The position numbers and the translations under genes are program-made. Of a stretch of 64,000 nt of DNA, positions 62,429-64,000 are shown one piece after another; the stretch's first letter is position 1, and each line of letters opens with the position of its first letter. The stretch lies in the NCBI RefSeq assembly GCF_022842375.1, contig NZ_JALHPR010000011.1:62001-126000 (forward strand), in the 5' to 3' direction. The stretch comes from Elioraea sp. Lineage in GTDB: Bacteria; Pseudomonadota; Alphaproteobacteria; Acetobacterales; Acetobacteraceae. The notes beneath the pieces were generated by a model. It was not told where the DNA came from. It worked only from the letters and a program-made list of their open reading frames with translations, and did not search any database.

Positions 62429-62848
62429 TCAGTGCGGCTGGTGTTCGAGGGCGGCGACGAGCGCGACGACGCTGCCGAGCACGACGAGGAACACCCCGAT
62501 GTCGAACAGCAGCGGCGTGCCGAGCGGAACATAGGCGCCGCCGCCGAGATCGATCTTTGCCCAGAGTGCTTCCATCGCCGGCAGGCCCGCGAACGCCGAA
62601 GGAACGATCGACAGCAGGGCCAAGGCAAGCCCGAGCCCGGCCACGGCGATCGGCGGCAGCACGAGCATGCGGCGGGCAGCGACGGGCCCGAAGGCGATGC
62701 CCTGCAGCGCAGCGGCCGAGGCAGCGACGAGGCCGGCGATGAACCCCCCGCCCGGCTCGTTGTGGCCGCGCCAGAGCAGGAACAGCGCCAGCATCAGCAG
62801 CAGCGGGGCAAGCGCGCGGGTGGCGGCGCGCAGGATCAGGCTGTTCAT
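62429..62848 (-). CDS. mrpB: Mrp Na+/H+ antiporter subunit B
   Basis: 139 residues with four helices: [40 protein letters not shown] and [20 protein letters not shown], the conserved MrpB sequence. The ATG at 62848 overlaps mrpA by 4 nt; a longer upstream frame is antisense-like. It belongs to the antiporter core. Confidence 0.95.
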   Translation of the reverse strand: MNSLILRAATRALAPLLLMLALFLLWRGHNEPGGGFIAGLVAASAAALQGIAFGPVAARRMLVLPPIAVAGLGLALALLSIVPSAFAGLPAMEALWAKIDLGGGAYVPLGTPLLFDIGVFLVVLGSVVALVAALEHQPH

Positions 62849-64000
62849 CGGCCCTTCCCCTCGCCGCCGTCGGGCGCCCTGCCGCCATCGGGGCCCCTGC
62901 CGCCATCGGGCTTGCGCGCGGCCCGCATCATCACCGCCAGCGCGCCCATCGCCGCGGCAGCGACCACCGTGATCTCGCCCAGCGTGTCGAGCGCGCGGAA
63001 ATCGACCAGGATCACGTTGACGACATTCCGGCCAAGCCCTTCGGGGACCGACTGGGCAGCGAACCATTCCGCCAGCCGCATATCGAACGGCTCCGCGAGC
63101 ACGCCGAGCAGCAGCAGCGAGACGAGCGTTCCCATCACGCCCGCGATGCCGAGGTTGAGCCAGCGCGGCCCGTCACCGTCAGCCGACAGGCGGAAGCCCG
63201 GAAGCCGGATCAGGATCAGTGCCAGGATGACGACGACGAGCGTCTCGACCATGAACTGGGTGATCGCGAGGTCGGGCGCGCTGAACAGCATGAACAGCAT
63301 GGCGACGCCAAGCCCGACCATGCCGAGTGCCGTGACGGCGAGCAGCCGCGTCGTCGCCGCCGCCGTCACGATCGCGGCGGCGGCCGTCAGCGCGATCACG
63401 GCCCACTCGATCACACGGCCCGTGTCGGTGAGGCCGGCGAGCGCGAAGCGGCCCCGGAACGCCGAGGCGATCACCATCACCGCGATCACAACGAACGATG
63501 CGGCAACGTAGCGATGCAGCCGCCCCGACTGGATGATCCGCGTCTGCCACCCTGCGAGTGCCGCGAGGCCCGCGAGCACGTGGTCGTATCCGCGATCGGG
63601 GCCGCGCGCCAGGATCGGGTCCGCCCGCTCGCGCCAGGCCGCACCGTATCGCCGCCAGGCGATGAACAGCATCGCACCGGCCGCGAACGTCGCGAGGGTG
63701 AGCATGAACTTCCAGTCGAACGCCTTGAACAGCGTGATCTCGAGCGTCGCCTTGGTGCCGAGAACGGCTGACGCGGCAGGCGCGATCAGCCGGTCGGCGG
63801 CAAGCTGCGGCACCATGCCGAAGATGAGGCCGAGGCCGCCGAGCACGACCGGGCCTGCCAGCATCGTCCACGGCGCCTCGTGCGCCTTGGCGGCGGCGTC
63901 GGACTTCGCGCCGAAATACGGAGAGATGCCGGCAATGGCCGCGACCGCGAACAGCATCGCGTTCGCCACTGTCGCTGCCGTCAGCGTCAGCCCGATGTTG
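62845..64000 (-). CDS. mrpA: Mrp Na+/H+ antiporter subunit A, C-terminal part
   Basis: 385 codons are visible, and the frame continues past the right window edge ([15 protein letters not shown] is the first visible part). An interior GTG at 63969 is not the start. The fragment covers the late NuoL-like helices ([20 protein letters not shown]), and the additional C-terminal MbhD/MbhE-like helices ([40 protein letters not shown]). The tail [20 protein letters not shown] is encoded by a short repeat. It would be the main ion-translocating chain. Confidence 0.95.
   Translation of the reverse strand, partial: NIGLTLTAATVANAMLFAVAAIAGISPYFGAKSDAAAKAHEAPWTMLAGPVVLGGLGLIFGMVPQLAADRLIAPAASAVLGTKATLEITLFKAFDWKFMLTLATFAAGAMLFIAWRRYGAAWRERADPILARGPDRGYDHVLAGLAALAGWQTRIIQSGRLHRYVAASFVVIAVMVIASAFRGRFALAGLTDTGRVIEWAVIALTAAAAIVTAAATTRLLAVTALGMVGLGVAMLFMLFSAPDLAITQFMVETLVVVILALILIRLPGFRLSADGDGPRWLNLGIAGVMGTLVSLLLLGVLAEPFDMRLAEWFAAQSVPEGLGRNVVNVILVDFRALDTLGEITVVAAAAMGALAVMMRAARKPDGGRGPDGGRAPDGGEGKGR
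62866..62917 (-). repeat. Short GC-rich repeat at the mrpA 3' end
   Basis: Three imperfect copies of an approximately 18-bp unit encode [18 protein letters not shown] at the extreme C-terminus of MrpA. The frame is kept. Confidence 0.7.

Noticed and set aside
60540-62534. A 664-codon plus-strand frame over mrpC-mrpE
   Set aside because: Antisense to clearly conserved Mrp subunits; hydrophilic low-complexity composition.
1-64000. tRNA, rRNA or insertion sequences
   Set aside because: No cloverleaf, ribosomal core sequence, transposase motif or terminal inverted repeat was seen on reading both strands; a dedicated scan would still be needed to exclude short tRNA genes.

Overview
The window is 64 kb of GC-rich, gene-dense DNA with alphaproteobacterial operon style: many 1-4 nt ATGA/GTGA overlaps and frequent GTG or TTG starts. 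It encodes part of an aerobic-type anoxygenic phototroph. It carries bacteriochlorophyll a genes (bchJ, bchCXYZ), light-harvesting 1 and type-2 reaction-centre genes (pufBALMC) and a full spirilloxanthin-type carotenoid set (idi, crtI, crtB, crtC, crtD, crtE, crtF). Together with the Mrp antiporter, the TAXI protein and the ArsJ arsenate system, this suits an Acetobacteraceae/Rhodospirillales phototroph. Elioraea is one candidate genus, but the sequence alone does not prove it. No tRNA, rRNA, CRISPR array or insertion sequence was found.

Layout. 1-8 kb: an HtrA/DegP protease (partial), an OmpR-type two-component pair, an RND efflux adaptor and pump, and an MFS exporter. 8-16 kb: a DUF1269 protein, patatin-like lipase, GntP-type permease, AI-2E family permease, ketopantoate reductase-like protein with a coupled small membrane protein, acyl-CoA synthetase, and an alpha/beta hydrolase. 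16.2-35.9 kb: the photosynthesis gene cluster idi-tspO-orf-crtI-crtB-orf-bchJ / (DUF2189) / crtC-crtD <-> crtE-crtF-bchC-bchX-bchY-bchZ-pufB-pufA-pufL-pufM-pufC. 36-44 kb: a hybrid sensor kinase plus lone receiver, an FAD dehydrogenase, a TAXI solute-binding protein, and a strongly repetitive Pro/Ala-rich Sel1-like protein. 44-47.5 kb: an arsenate-resistance operon (ArsR-ArsC fusion, GAPDH, ArsJ). 47.7-58.2 kb: a flagellin-like/FlaF-like pair, a DAO-type oxidoreductase, and a poorly understood amidoligase/ATP-grasp/alpha-E/transglutaminase module followed by a PLP dehydratase and an AhpD-like protein. 58.2-64 kb: an M20 peptidase fused translationally to the end of an mrpABCDEFG Na+/H+ antiporter operon, with mrpA cut by the window edge.

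The photosynthesis genes appear tied together by PpsR/CrtJ-type palindromes (TGT-N12-ACA and near variants). These lie upstream of idi, crtI and bchC, between crtD and crtE, and in degenerate form far upstream of bchJ. The bchC promoter has two sites exactly 8 bp apart with a -35/-10 pair lying inside them. idi and crtI have a site 3-10 nt before their start codons and no visible Shine-Dalgarno. The remaining bch/puh/acsF genes and ppsR itself are absent, so the photosynthesis genes must be split between this locus and at least one other.

The best candidates for under-described biology are the amidoligase/ATP-grasp/alpha-E module (50.0-58.2 kb), the compact flagellin-like/FlaF-like pair, several uncharacterised membrane proteins embedded in the photosynthesis cluster, and the crtC N-terminus encoded inside crtD.
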